Notes: generated by a model not told the origin, from the sequence alone. DNA of 64,000 nucleotides from Kineobactrum salinum (GCF_010669285.1 NZ_CP048711.1:1178001-1242000), one strand, 5' to 3'. Shown: positions 1 to 9,697, counted from the first letter of the stretch. Program-made: numbers and translations.

Positions 1-913
1 GATGCTGGAGGGTCTGCGGGAACTGGGAGTCAACATTGCCGAGGCCGCGGATCACGGCGCCGGGCCCATCTCCCGGGTTCACGACCTGGGCTATTTGCGC
101 TTTCTGCAGTCCGCCCACCGCCGCTGGATGGAGATCCCGGAGGATTGGGGCGAGGAGGTAATGTCGAATATCTTCGTGCGCTCACCCAATGCCATGCGCG
201 GCATTCTCGCCGAGGCGGGCCGCTACCTGGCCGACGGCAGCTGCCCGATCGGCGCCCACACCTGGGAGGCCGCCTACTGGTCGGCCCAGACAGCCCTGGC
301 GGCCGCCACCGCACTGCTGGAGGGTGAACACTGCGCCTACGCGGTCTGTCGCCCGCCCGGCCACCATGCCCGGCGGGATGCGGCGGGCGGCTTTTGCTAT
401 CTGAACAATGCCGCCATTGCGGCCCAGCAACTCACTGCCCGCTACCCCCGCATTGCCATCCTCGATACCGACATGCACCACGGCCAGGGTATTCAGGACA
501 TCTTCTACCAGCGCAGCGATGTACTCTACGTCTCCATCCACGGCGACCCGACCAACTTCTATCCGGTGGTGAGTGGCTTCGAGGATGAGCGCGGCGAGGG
601 CGAGGGCTACGGCTACAATATCAACCTGCCCATGCCCCACGGCTCTTCGGAGGATGACTTCTTCCTCCGCCTGGAGGAGGCGCTGGCCGCCATCCGCCTG
701 TTCCAGCCCGACGCGCTGGTACTGGCGCTGGGTTTCGACATCTACAAGGACGACCCCCAGGCCAAGGTCGCCGTGACCTCCGCCGGTTTCTCCCGCCTGG
801 GTCGCCAGCTGCGCCAGCTGGAACTGCCCAGCCTGATAGTGCAGGAAGGCGGCTACGACCTGGCGACCCTCAGTGTCAATGTGCAGGAATTTGTGCGTGG
901 CATGAGGTCCTGA
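1..913 (+). CDS. histone deacetylase / acetylpolyamine amidohydrolase family protein (5' partial)
   Basis: This is a zinc-dependent deacetylase-fold enzyme, probably acting on acetylated polyamines or other small acetyl-amines in the cytoplasm. The hallmark CRPPGHHARRD motif lies near residue 116. The DTDMHHGQG segment near residue 155 carries the Asp and His zinc ligands, and GFDIYKDD near residue 244 supplies the second Asp ligand. All catalytic elements are present and the C-terminus is complete. The reading frame begins at the window edge and lacks the roughly 30-40 N-terminal residues normal for this family, so the true start probably lies upstream. The physiological substrate cannot be told from sequence alone. 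Confidence 0.85.
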   Translation, partial: MLEGLRELGVNIAEAADHGAGPISRVHDLGYLRFLQSAHRRWMEIPEDWGEEVMSNIFVRSPNAMRGILAEAGRYLADGSCPIGAHTWEAAYWSAQTALAAATALLEGEHCAYAVCRPPGHHARRDAAGGFCYLNNAAIAAQQLTARYPRIAILDTDMHHGQGIQDIFYQRSDVLYVSIHGDPTNFYPVVSGFEDERGEGEGYGYNINLPMPHGSSEDDFFLRLEEALAAIRLFQPDALVLALGFDIYKDDPQAKVAVTSAGFSRLGRQLRQLELPSLIVQEGGYDLATLSVNVQEFVRGMRS

Positions 914-948
914 CGCCGCAACCCCCATTAACTGGATCTGCCTAAACC

Positions 949-1749
949 ATGCTTGCCCCCACGGTCAGTGAACTCTCTCTCTATCCCGTCAAATCCTGTT
1001 CCGGCCACCAGGTCGAGACATTCGCGCTGGACCGCTTCGGCCCCGCCGGTGATCGCCGCTGGATGATCACTGACCCCGACGGCAGGTTCCTGACCCAGCG
1101 CGAGTACCCCCGCCTGGCGCTGGTGCGGGTGGCGGTGCAGGCAGGGGGTGGATTGCATCTCACAAACGGCAGTTCAACCTGCGAGGTTGCGCTGCCAGCA
1201 ACGGGAGCTGTATCGCGCCGGGTCGATGTATGGGGCGATCAGGTGCAGGCCCTGGATGCAGGAGACGCAGCGGCGGCCTGGCTGTCCAGGCACCTGGACA
1301 CGCCCTGCCGCCTGGTCTACATGCCGCAGGACAGCAAGCGGCCGGTGGACCCGGCGTTTGCCGACGCCGGCCAGACCGTGAGCTTTGCCGACGCCTTTCC
1401 ACTGCTGCTGATTTCCCGGGCCTCGCTGGATGACCTCAACAGCCGGCTGCCACAGCCGGTACCAATGAACCGGTTCCGGCCCAACCTTGTGGTCGGCGGC
1501 TGCGAGCCCTTTGCCGAGGACAGCTGGCGCCGGATCCGCGTGGGCAGCGTGGAGTTTGACGTGGTCAAGGCCTGCCAGCGCTGCAGCATTCCCTCTATCG
1601 ACCAGGCCACCGCGGAGCGCGATGGCAGCATCAACCGGGTGCTGGCCAGCTACCGCCGCTTCGATCGCAAGATACTGTTTGGCCAGAATCTGCTGTACAG
1701 CGGCGGGGGCCGGATCGCGGTGGGCGACCCGGTGACCATCCTGCAATAG
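949..1749 (+). CDS. MOSC domain-containing protein (YcbX-like)
   Basis: A 266-residue protein with an N-terminal MOSC-associated beta-barrel (LSLYPVKSCSG near residue 8, LDRFGPAGDRRWM near residue 26) and a C-terminal MOSC domain. The conserved cysteine that binds the molybdenum cofactor sulfur is in KACQRCSIP at about residues 207-215. Proteins of this type (YcbX in E. coli) reduce N-hydroxylated compounds with molybdenum cofactor. It starts 35 bp after the deacetylase gene on the same strand and may be co-transcribed with it. Length and domain order are normal; the substrate is unknown. Confidence 0.85.
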   Translation: MLAPTVSELSLYPVKSCSGHQVETFALDRFGPAGDRRWMITDPDGRFLTQREYPRLALVRVAVQAGGGLHLTNGSSTCEVALPATGAVSRRVDVWGDQVQALDAGDAAAAWLSRHLDTPCRLVYMPQDSKRPVDPAFADAGQTVSFADAFPLLLISRASLDDLNSRLPQPVPMNRFRPNLVVGGCEPFAEDSWRRIRVGSVEFDVVKACQRCSIPSIDQATAERDGSINRVLASYRRFDRKILFGQNLLYSGGGRIAVGDPVTILQ

Positions 1750-1837
1750 GCCCGCCCCGAGGCGGCACAACCGGACCACCTCGACTCCCGCCGACAAGGG
1801 CACGATGACCGCAGCGGGCCGAATGTGCCACAGCCAA

Positions 1838-2035
1838 TCACTGCAGTGGCTCAACCTCCGGCCCCAGCCGGGCCAGGGCACTGTCGATCGCGGCCAGTAC
1901 CGGGCCGTTGTCCTGCTGTGCTTCGGCGAGCAGCAACACCAGCCGTGCGAGCAACAGCTCGCTGTGCTCCGGCCCGGCCTGGTCAAGCGCCTCGGCCAGG
2001 CGTTCATAAACAGTTTCAAGCTGGGCAAATTCCAT
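1838..2035 (-). CDS. small conserved protein beside the FAD monooxygenase (DUF2783-like)
   Basis: A 65-residue acidic helical protein without membrane segments or signal peptide. Its ATG lies 2 bp after the stop of the monooxygenase gene on the same strand, so the two are almost certainly co-translated. The central pattern (LLLARLVLLLAEAQQDNGPVL) resembles, from memory, the small DUF2783 family commonly encoded next to MhpA-type FAD monooxygenases. That assignment is a recollection, not a search result. The function is unknown; a stabilising or partner subunit role is plausible from context. Confidence 0.6.
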   Translation of the reverse strand: MEFAQLETVYERLAEALDQAGPEHSELLLARLVLLLAEAQQDNGPVLAAIDSALARLGPEVEPLQ

Positions 2036-2037
2036 GC

Positions 2038-3714
2038 CTATTGCACCTCCCTCGCCGCGTGAAAGTACTGTTTCAGTGCCGTACAGATACGGTCCGGAAC
2101 CAGCTGGCGCCAGCGGCCGTAGATGTGCATGTCGGGACGCAGCAGGTAGAAGCTGCCCGGCATCGCATCAAAGCGGGCCGCAATACGGCCGTCGGGGTCG
2201 GCAACGGTTGCGCCGTCATCGCCCGCTACAGGCCCGATCCGCAGGATGCGCAGCGAGGGCTCGAATTCCGCCAGCAACTGCCCCAACTCCCCGGCCAGTT
2301 CCCAATGCGGGCCGGTAAACAGCAGTCCGCAGAAACCGTGGCCCAGATGGTCCGAAAGAAAATCGCCGCCGGTCAGACGCAGGTTCGGCACGACCGCACC
2401 GGGCACCGGGCCAGCGCCAAAGGCCGGGTCATCGGCCAGGGTGGCAGGGCTGTGGGCGTAGGTGTACGGCGTCATCTGCCGCGGGTTGGCAAACTGCCCC
2501 GCAAAGGGATGATCCAGTGCCAGCGACAGCGCCGCGTCGCGCATCAGGCGCCAGCCCGCAGTGGGTGGGGTCATGAAACGGGCACTGCGGGAAGCATTGG
2601 CGAACACATCCAGGGTCGCACCGCGGCGCTCGGGCGTGTAGCTGTCCAGCAACTGCGGGCAGGCGTCCCCATTGATCACCATGGCCAGTTTCCAGCCGAT
2701 GTTTTCCGCATCTGCCAGCCCGTTGTTCAGGCCGCGGACGCCGAAGATCGGCACGATATGGGCGCTGTCACCCACGAAAAAGATCCGGCCATCGCGGTAG
2801 TCCGCCAGCGCCAGGGTATTGGCCGAGTACACGCTCCACCACTCCAGTTCCCAGCTGCCCTGATGACCGATTTCCGCCAGCACTGCGCTGACCCTGGCGC
2901 GGACGGTCGCCTCCCGGGTAGCCTCCTCCGGGCTCTCGCCCTCGCCGAGCTGGTAATCGATGCGCCAGATATTGTCCGGCTGGCGGTGGATCAGCACGGT
3001 CGCCCCCGGCATGCAGGCGGGATCGAACAGCGCCCGCCGGATGGTGGGATAATCGTGAGCCATCTGCACATCGGCGATGACATAGCGGCCTTCGTAATTC
3101 TCCCCTTCCAGCCGCAGGCCACGGCGGGCACGCACGATACTGCGGGCCCCGTCCGCGGCCAGCACCCAGCCGGCATTGAGCGTGTAGCTGCGCAGCGGGT
3201 CGGTCACCTGCAGGGTCACGCCCGCCCCGTCATCCTCAACCGCGGTAACCTCGCTCTGCCAGCGCAGCTCTATCTCCGGCCGGCGTGACGCAGCCTCCCA
3301 CAGAAAGCGCTCAATATACTGCTGCTGCAGGTTATACATGGGCAGGAATTTTTCGTCCTCACTGTGAGGCATCTGGAATTCGAGAATCTGCTGGCCGCGA
3401 TAGAAACTGCGGCCTGTGGTCCACCCCAGCGCCTTCTCGACAAAAGGCGCAACAGCGCCGAGCCGCTCCAGGATATGAAAACTCTGGCGTGCAACGCAGA
3501 TAGCCCGGCTGCCATCGTTAAAGGTCGAATTTTGCTCCAGTACCACCGAGTGCACACCGCCGCGGGCCAGGGTCAGGGCGGCCACCAGCCCCACCGGTCC
3601 CGCGCCGACAATGGCGACCGCCGCCCTGCCGGAAGAGTCGATACTGGCGGGAGGGTCAAACTGCGGATAATCAAAGTACAACGAATCCAGCTCGTCGCGG
3701 CCTTCAGGTCTCAT
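2038..3714 (-). CDS. FAD-dependent aromatic monooxygenase (MhpA/PHBH-type)
   Basis: A flavoprotein hydroxylase that would use NAD(P)H and O2 to hydroxylate an aromatic or related ring. The FAD Rossmann motif VAIVGAGPVGL lies near residue 29, and the second FAD-binding region FFVGDSAHIVPIFGVRGLNN follows near residue 300. A C-terminal thioredoxin-like domain region completes the usual ~560-residue architecture. An in-frame ATG exists at 3849, but it would add 45 low-complexity residues absent in relatives. The ATG at 3714 places the dinucleotide motif about 30 residues from the start, as usual, so I chose it. A small DUF2783-like gene follows directly. The substrate is not identifiable. Confidence 0.82.
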   Translation of the reverse strand: MRPEGRDELDSLYFDYPQFDPPASIDSSGRAAVAIVGAGPVGLVAALTLARGGVHSVVLEQNSTFNDGSRAICVARQSFHILERLGAVAPFVEKALGWTTGRSFYRGQQILEFQMPHSEDEKFLPMYNLQQQYIERFLWEAASRRPEIELRWQSEVTAVEDDGAGVTLQVTDPLRSYTLNAGWVLAADGARSIVRARRGLRLEGENYEGRYVIADVQMAHDYPTIRRALFDPACMPGATVLIHRQPDNIWRIDYQLGEGESPEEATREATVRARVSAVLAEIGHQGSWELEWWSVYSANTLALADYRDGRIFFVGDSAHIVPIFGVRGLNNGLADAENIGWKLAMVINGDACPQLLDSYTPERRGATLDVFANASRSARFMTPPTAGWRLMRDAALSLALDHPFAGQFANPRQMTPYTYAHSPATLADDPAFGAGPVPGAVVPNLRLTGGDFLSDHLGHGFCGLLFTGPHWELAGELGQLLAEFEPSLRILRIGPVAGDDGATVADPDGRIAARFDAMPGSFYLLRPDMHIYGRWRQLVPDRICTALKQYFHAAREVQ

Positions 3715-3908
3715 CTGGCATTGTCCTGCATCCGGATTTTTCGAGGGGCGAATAATGCCACAATCCGGCGCCCCGGGCATGTCCTGGCAGGACAGCGCTG
3801 CTGACTTTCGGCTGGCATCGTCCGGCCCGGTGCCGGGGAGTGCTGTCAAAACCGTCGGCGGAATGGCTCGAATTAGCGGCGCAGGGCAATATCGGCCGTT
3901 TCACGAAT

Positions 3909-3954
3909 CGGTAAACACACCGTAACGCTACCGTCATCGCCGCCCCCTTATAGT
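3909..3954 (+). promoter_or_regulatory. probable Pho box and -10 of the TonB receptor/PhoD operon
   Basis: Three 7-mers repeat with exact 4-bp spacers: CGGTAAA (3909-3915), CCGTAAC (3920-3926) and CCGTCAT (3931-3937). This is the 11-bp periodicity of PhoB sites, whose consensus unit is CTGTCAT. A -10-like TATAGT at 3949-3954 follows 11 bp downstream, with no recognisable -35, as in PhoB-activated promoters. The genes downstream (outer-membrane receptor and alkaline phosphatase) fit phosphate-starvation control. Confidence 0.6.
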
Positions 3955-4074
3955 TCCCGCCTGTCATTGCAGGCGTGCCGGAATCCATTCTTCAGCCGCT
4001 GCCCGCACCCTGACCAACAGCATCATACAGGCGCCTTCCATGGCGTCATTCTGTCCAGGCCATTGGAGACCAAC

Positions 4075-6465
4075 ATGAGATCAGGGATTTTCCGCAGACG
4101 CTTTTCCCATACTGCGACGCGCATGGCGATCACGGGCGCGGCGCTGGCCGCGGCCTCAGGTCACTCCTGGGCCCAGCCCCAGGCACAGGCAGCGGCCGGT
4201 TCCATTGAGGAAATATTCGTGGTCGCCCGCCAGCAGGTCTATGGCAGCAATGCCGTTACCGATTCGATGAAGGCGCAGCAATCGCCCATCACCAGTATCA
4301 ATGCGCTGATCGACAACCTGCCCGGCGTCTCCATCCAGGAAGGTGACAGCTATGGCTTTGACGACTGGTCTACCACCATCACCGTACGGGGCTTCCAGAA
4401 CAGCCTGGATGAACAGCAGATCGGCACCACCATCGACGGTATTCCCAACGGCGGCTCGGGCTATGGCGGCGGCGCGAAGGCCAACCGCTACCTCGACTCG
4501 GCCAACCTGCGCACGGTGACGGTGTCCCAGGGCACGGCGGATATCGCCTCCCGCGCGCTCGATGCGCTGGGCGGCACCATAAACTTCGTGACGGATGATC
4601 CGGAGGATACCGCCCGCATCCGGTTCCAGGGATCCCTGGGCGAACACGATGCCGAACGCTACTACCTGCGCTACGACACCGGGACTTTTGCCGGCGACAG
4701 CCGGGCCTGGTTTTCCGCCTCCCACCAGAGCGCCAGTGACTGGATGACCGGCTCCGCCGAAAATGAGCGCGATCATCTGGCGGCCAAACTGGTTTCCGGC
4801 TTCGGCAATACCGCAATTACTGCCTATGTCTCCTATGATGATATCCACGAGGACAATTATCAGCGGCTGTTTTCACCTGAGGATTTCGCCAGCAACCCCA
4901 ACTGGGACGGGCTGACCGATACCTGGACCGGCATTCCCTATGTGGATCAGGTGTACCGCCGCGGCTGGTCTACCCTGCGCGAAAACCTGTTGGCCTACCT
5001 CAAGGCCGACTTCGAGCTCAATCCCGAAATCCGTCTGCAGGCAGGCCTGTACTACCACGACAACGAGGGCCGCGGCGACTGGATACCACCCTACCTGGTA
5101 GATGTCCGCGACGATCAGGGCGGCCCCGAATCAGAGTTCCTGGGCAACGGCTCAGTCAACGGCGGCGCAGCGCTAGGCAGTATTTTCTTCGTCGACGGTG
5201 CCGGCAATGCGCTGTCTCCCAACCCCGGCTGCGTCTCGTCCATCACTTTCCCCTATGGCGGCGCCGGACCCGAGTACGATCCCGCCTGCTATCCTGCAGG
5301 CGCTATCCCGGTACAATCCTACCGCCACACCAATTACTGGAAGGAACGCACCGGCTTCACGCTGGACGGGGAGTGGCAGGCCGAGCTGGGCAGTGTCAGC
5401 AATACACTGCGCGGTGGCGTCTGGTACGAGGACCAGCAGCGCGACGAGACACGGACCTGGCACAAACTGACCGAAGCCCGGGTGGGCATCGAGTTCGATA
5501 ACGTTCCGTACTGGACCCAGTATGACCGCAGCTATCCCCAGGAAGTGTTCAAGTGGTATCTGGAGGACAGCCTCAGCGCCGGCAGCCTGACCTTTACCGG
5601 CGGTGTGAAGCAGTTCCTGGTGGAGCTGGAGCGCGAGGACAATTTCGGCGAGTCCGCCAACCTCAAACTCGATTCGGACTCCGATGTCCTGTTTTCCGGG
5701 GGCGTACTGTGGGAAACCCCGGTAGCCGGCATGGAAGTCTTCGCTGGCTACGCCGAGAATTTCAAGGCCATCTACGATGAAATCCTGGAACGGCCGGAAT
5801 CGGACCTGGACTCCCTCGAACCCGAGACTTCGGACAATATCGAACTGGGGCTGCGTTATCGCAACGACCGCCTGGCCTTTACCGCTACCTGGTATGACAC
5901 CGAGTTCAACGACCGCATTATTTTCCTCAGCCCGGAAAGCGGTGCGGGGCCGGACTACCTGATAGGCACCAATGGCACCTACTTCAATGCCGGCGGTATC
6001 GAATCCGATGGCTTTGAGCTGACTGTGGACTACGATCTGAGCGAGACCCTGTCACTGTACAGCGCCTACACTTACAGCGATGCCACCTATATCGGCACCG
6101 GTGACACCGAGGTGGACAACAGCCTGGGGGTACTGCCAGGCAACGACGTCGCGGGTATTCCGGACCAGCAACTGGTTCTGTCCCTGGACTGGCGGCGTGA
6201 CAACCTGAGCGCGGGGATCAGCGGCAAGTATACCGGCGAGCGTCCGGTCAGAATCGACAATGCCTGGATTGCCGATGATTACGTGACAGCGGACCTGTAC
6301 CTGAGCATGACAGGCAACAACGCCGCCGGCAGTGATGCCGGCTGGAATATCACCCTGCTGGTAAACAACGCCTTTGATGAAAGTTATCTCGGCGGCATCT
6401 CCGGCAACGGCGCCTGGATCGGCTCGCCGCGCACAGTCTCCGCCACGCTCACGCTGGACCTGTAG
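4075..6465 (+). CDS. TonB-dependent outer-membrane receptor
   Basis: A 796-residue outer-membrane active transporter. The chosen ATG at 4075 has a GGAG ribosome site 6 bp upstream and opens a standard signal peptide (positive residues, then AITGAALAAASGHSWAQ). A TonB-box-like EEIFVVA follows, then the plug domain (LIDNLPGVSIQEGD, TITVRGFQ) and a long beta-barrel ending in an aromatic/leucine terminus (TLTLDL), the outer-membrane insertion signal. An ATG at 3967 is in frame but lies beside the promoter. The phosphatase gene follows after 4 bp, so the receptor probably imports a phosphorylated compound or a product of that enzyme. The ligand is inference only. Confidence 0.88.
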   Translation: MRSGIFRRRFSHTATRMAITGAALAAASGHSWAQPQAQAAAGSIEEIFVVARQQVYGSNAVTDSMKAQQSPITSINALIDNLPGVSIQEGDSYGFDDWSTTITVRGFQNSLDEQQIGTTIDGIPNGGSGYGGGAKANRYLDSANLRTVTVSQGTADIASRALDALGGTINFVTDDPEDTARIRFQGSLGEHDAERYYLRYDTGTFAGDSRAWFSASHQSASDWMTGSAENERDHLAAKLVSGFGNTAITAYVSYDDIHEDNYQRLFSPEDFASNPNWDGLTDTWTGIPYVDQVYRRGWSTLRENLLAYLKADFELNPEIRLQAGLYYHDNEGRGDWIPPYLVDVRDDQGGPESEFLGNGSVNGGAALGSIFFVDGAGNALSPNPGCVSSITFPYGGAGPEYDPACYPAGAIPVQSYRHTNYWKERTGFTLDGEWQAELGSVSNTLRGGVWYEDQQRDETRTWHKLTEARVGIEFDNVPYWTQYDRSYPQEVFKWYLEDSLSAGSLTFTGGVKQFLVELEREDNFGESANLKLDSDSDVLFSGGVLWETPVAGMEVFAGYAENFKAIYDEILERPESDLDSLEPETSDNIELGLRYRNDRLAFTATWYDTEFNDRIIFLSPESGAGPDYLIGTNGTYFNAGGIESDGFELTVDYDLSETLSLYSAYTYSDATYIGTGDTEVDNSLGVLPGNDVAGIPDQQLVLSLDWRRDNLSAGISGKYTGERPVRIDNAWIADDYVTADLYLSMTGNNAAGSDAGWNITLLVNNAFDESYLGGISGNGAWIGSPRTVSATLTLDL

Positions 6466-6469
6466 CGCC

Positions 6470-8143
6470 ATGAGCTACCGACTGACACGACGCCGCGCCC
6501 TGGCGGGACTGTCCACCGCGCTGGTCCTGCCGCTGACTGGCCGGGCCGGGCCAGCCACAGCGAAGGAGCGGGAGACTGCCCGCTTTTCCCATGGCGTTGC
6601 CAGCGGCGACCCGGACCACCAATCCATCGTGTTGTGGACCCGGTTATCGGCCACCGACAGCGACCTCAACGTGCACTGGCAGGTGGCCAGGGATGACGCC
6701 TTCCAGCAACTCGCCGCACAGGGCACCAGCACCACCGGCCCGGAACGCGACTTCACGGTCAAGGTGGTGGCCCAGGGACTGGAACCGGGACAGCAGTATT
6801 TCTACCGCTTCCGCAGCGGCGAGTACCTGTCACCCATCGGCCGCAGCCGCACCCTGCCCGACGGCCATGTCGAGTCCCTGGGCCTCGCCATCGCCTCCTG
6901 TTCCAACTACCCGTTTGGCTACTTCAATGCCTACGAGGCGATTGCGCTGGATCCCCAGGTGGAACTGGTGCTGCATCTGGGCGATTACCTGTATGAATAC
7001 GGGCCCGATGGCTACGGCGCCGCCACCGGGACCCGGCTGGGGCGGCAGCACCATCCGGAGCGGGAAATCGTCAGTCTGACGGACTATCGCCAGCGCCACG
7101 CCCAGTACAAGTCCGACCCGCAATCACAGCTAATGCACGCTGCCCATCCATTGCTGGCAATCTGGGATGATCATGAGTCCACCAATAATCCCTGGCTGGG
7201 CGGGGCGGAGAACCATCAGCCTGACACCGAAGGCGAATGGGCCCTGCGGCGCGCCGCCTCGCTGCAGGCCTATTACGAATGGATGCCCATCCGCGAGCCC
7301 GAACCCGGCCGCAGCCGTGCCGATTACTGGCGCCATTTCCGCTTTGGCGACCTGGCCAGCCTGATCACGCTGGAAACCCGTCACAGTGGCCGCTCACAAC
7401 AGATCGACTACGACATTCAGACTCTGCCGAGCATGACTGCCGCCGACGCCCAGCACTTCCTTGACGAAGTGGTCGGCGATCCCTCGCGGCGCATGCTGTC
7501 GGCGGAGATGGAACAGTTCCTCGCCCAGGCATTGCGCGCCTCCAAACAAACCGGCGAACCCTGGCGCCTGATCGGCAACCAGATCCCAATGGCGCGCACC
7601 CGGTCACCGCAGCTAAGCGCGGATGACCTGCGGCAACTGCAGCAACAACTCGACAGCGAGCACTTTGCCAGGGCCCAGTACTACGCCCGCCTCGGCGAAC
7701 TGGGCCTGCCGCTGTATCTGGACCCGTGGGACGGCTACCCCGCGGCCCGGGAACGCTTCTACAAACTCTGCGCCGACACCGGTGTGCGCGACCTGCTGGT
7801 ACTGACCGGCGACAGCCACAGTTTCTGGAGCAATGTCCTCCACGATCGGCACGGTACGCGCATGGGCCTGGAGCTGGGGACCAATGGCATTAGCTCACCG
7901 GGCGACTTCCAGGAGTTCGGCCCCGCTGCCGCCCGCCTGATGGATCAGCGTCTGATGGACAGCAACCCGGAAGTCGCGTGGACCGACGGTCTCCACAACG
8001 GCTATCTGCGCCTGGTGCTGCAGCATGACCGGGCGGTGGCGGACTTTATCGCAGTCAGCACCATCACGGCGCGGCAATATGGCATCGAACATCTGCGCCG
8101 TATCGAGATTTCCCGTAGCGATGAGGGCCTGCGAATGCAATGA
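6470..8143 (+). CDS. PhoD-type alkaline phosphatase, Tat-exported
   Basis: A phosphodiesterase/monoesterase of the PhoD family, acting in the periplasm or outside. The ATG at 6470 gives a twin-arginine leader (LTRRRALAGLSTALVLPL), as is typical for these metal-loaded enzymes. Family motifs follow: GVASGDP near residue 42, LHLGDYLYEY near residue 168, IWDDHESTNN near residue 230, and LTGDSHSFWSN near residue 446. It starts 4 bp after the TonB receptor stop and shares its Pho-box-like promoter. The operon therefore looks like a phosphate-scavenging unit: a surface receptor plus a phosphatase. Length (557 aa) is normal. Confidence 0.88.
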   Translation: MSYRLTRRRALAGLSTALVLPLTGRAGPATAKERETARFSHGVASGDPDHQSIVLWTRLSATDSDLNVHWQVARDDAFQQLAAQGTSTTGPERDFTVKVVAQGLEPGQQYFYRFRSGEYLSPIGRSRTLPDGHVESLGLAIASCSNYPFGYFNAYEAIALDPQVELVLHLGDYLYEYGPDGYGAATGTRLGRQHHPEREIVSLTDYRQRHAQYKSDPQSQLMHAAHPLLAIWDDHESTNNPWLGGAENHQPDTEGEWALRRAASLQAYYEWMPIREPEPGRSRADYWRHFRFGDLASLITLETRHSGRSQQIDYDIQTLPSMTAADAQHFLDEVVGDPSRRMLSAEMEQFLAQALRASKQTGEPWRLIGNQIPMARTRSPQLSADDLRQLQQQLDSEHFARAQYYARLGELGLPLYLDPWDGYPAARERFYKLCADTGVRDLLVLTGDSHSFWSNVLHDRHGTRMGLELGTNGISSPGDFQEFGPAAARLMDQRLMDSNPEVAWTDGLHNGYLRLVLQHDRAVADFIAVSTITARQYGIEHLRRIEISRSDEGLRMQ

Positions 8144-8260
8144 GATCGCTTGAATGCGATCGCAACACGCGCCTGTCCCTCGACCGCGGCGGACAACAGC
8201 GATGGCGAGTGACCGCTTGGCGCGGGTGAAGTCGGCCCTGGTATGCGCCCCTCCCGGGCC

Positions 8261-9697
8261 TCAGAGTGTAGCGGCGGGAATGGCAGGAAAAGGCCCGTCT
8301 TCAGCAACCATGATCTCCAGTCCGGTCACCACACCGTCGTCCTCCAGGACGCGAACCTCCAGCGGCAGTCCCTCACCGATGAACTGCCGCTGACCCACAG
8401 CTGACAGCGGTACGGTCGGTGCCTGTTCGTCATCTGCCTTGCCCAATCGGGCAAGCAGAGTCTCGTCCTGGTACAGCAGCGTAAAGAGGCCATCGGCGGT
8501 GAGACGGAAAGGCGTCATCACAAAGTTGCCGCTGTAATGACGCAGGCGCTCTGAATCAATCGTTGTTTGTGCTGATGTGACTTCGGTGATCTCCCCGCCC
8601 AGCATGACAGTGGCAACCTTGCTGGCCAGCGTCGACGGCGCTACCGGCGGGTTGCCCGTGTTGGTCAAGACGACGACAGTCATGTCCAGTTCCGGATAGT
8701 AGGCGTGGTGAGAGATAAACCCTGAAATACCCCCACTGTGGCTCCAGACCGTGTAGCCGAGATGGTCGGCACGCGTCAGTGCCCCCAGGGAATAGATTTG
8801 TGGAGTACCATCGGCGAACGCGAAAGTCGTGGTCACCAGCTCCCGGAGCTTTTTGGAAACAGCAGGGGAGGTGAAAACGGCACGCCGATAGCGGACCAGG
8901 TCTTCCGCAGTGGTCTGGATGGACCCCGCCGCGAACGGTGTCAGATGCGGTGTGGGCGGCGCATTTTCGAAGCCCTCTTCAGTGACAAGGTAACCCCGCG
9001 CACGATTGTTGACGATATCGCCGTAGCGTCCACTGTAGGTACGTTCCAGTTGCAGTGGATCAAGCACCCGTTCCTGTAGCAGCGCATAATAATCCTGTCC
9101 CGTAACCTCCTCCAGGATCAGGCCAAGCAAATAGTACCCGGAATTCGAGTAGAGGTAGTGACTGCCTGGTTCAAAGTCCAGCGGCTTGTCGGCGAACAGG
9201 CGCAGGATATCCTCTCGTTGATTCGGCACCCAGGTCAGCAGTTGCTCTGCATCCGGTAGCGCTGTATAGCTTGGTATGCCGGAGGTGTGAGTCAGTAGCT
9301 GACGCAAGCTTGCATCCCGGCCCGGCCCGTTGTAATCAGGGAGATAATCTGCAACAGACTTGTCCAGCTGCAGGTCGCCACTTTCCACCAGCTGCAGAAC
9401 GGCCAGGGCGGTATAGGACTTGCTGATCGAGCCGATCTGGTAGACGGTATCAGTACTCGCGGGGATCCGGTGTTCCACGTCGGCGAAACCAATATTGTTG
9501 GTGTAGACGGCTTTGCCACCGACATCCACCAGCACGGTATAGGCTGGCGTCAGCTGCTGCCAGGCCACCTCACTGGCGAGCAACGCATCCAGTTGTGCCG
9601 CCGCATTTTCGGGGGCCCGCCACGGCTCCACTGACCAGCTAGCGCTGGCAACAGCTGCAAGCATGAAGAGTCCGAACCCTTGTATCTGCTTGATCAT
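8261..9697 (-). CDS. serine hydrolase of the beta-lactamase/PBP4-like family
   Basis: A periplasmic class C beta-lactamase-fold esterase or peptidase. The start at 9697 gives a signal peptide (MIKQIQGFGLFMLAAVASASWS); an upstream in-frame ATG at 9748 adds residues before it and is less likely. Catalytic elements are the Ser-x-x-Lys tetrad in GSISKSY, the Tyr-x-Asn motif in YSNSGYYLLG, and HSGGISGF in place of the Lys-Thr-Gly motif. A C-terminal extension of about 120 residues follows. Such proteins are often esterases or D-aminopeptidases rather than antibiotic resistance enzymes. A palindromic operator-like site sits about 85 bp upstream. Confidence 0.85.
   Translation of the reverse strand: MIKQIQGFGLFMLAAVASASWSVEPWRAPENAAAQLDALLASEVAWQQLTPAYTVLVDVGGKAVYTNNIGFADVEHRIPASTDTVYQIGSISKSYTALAVLQLVESGDLQLDKSVADYLPDYNGPGRDASLRQLLTHTSGIPSYTALPDAEQLLTWVPNQREDILRLFADKPLDFEPGSHYLYSNSGYYLLGLILEEVTGQDYYALLQERVLDPLQLERTYSGRYGDIVNNRARGYLVTEEGFENAPPTPHLTPFAAGSIQTTAEDLVRYRRAVFTSPAVSKKLRELVTTTFAFADGTPQIYSLGALTRADHLGYTVWSHSGGISGFISHHAYYPELDMTVVVLTNTGNPPVAPSTLASKVATVMLGGEITEVTSAQTTIDSERLRHYSGNFVMTPFRLTADGLFTLLYQDETLLARLGKADDEQAPTVPLSAVGQRQFIGEGLPLEVRVLEDDGVVTGLEIMVAEDGPFPAIPAATL

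Noticed and set aside
1825-3288. 487-codon plus-strand frame opposite the FAD monooxygenase
   Set aside because: Antisense shadow of a high-GC gene; the product has no domain, while the minus strand carries clear FAD motifs.
8144-8161. GATCGC/GCGATC hairpin after phoD as a terminator
   Set aside because: Only 6-bp arms and no T-run.
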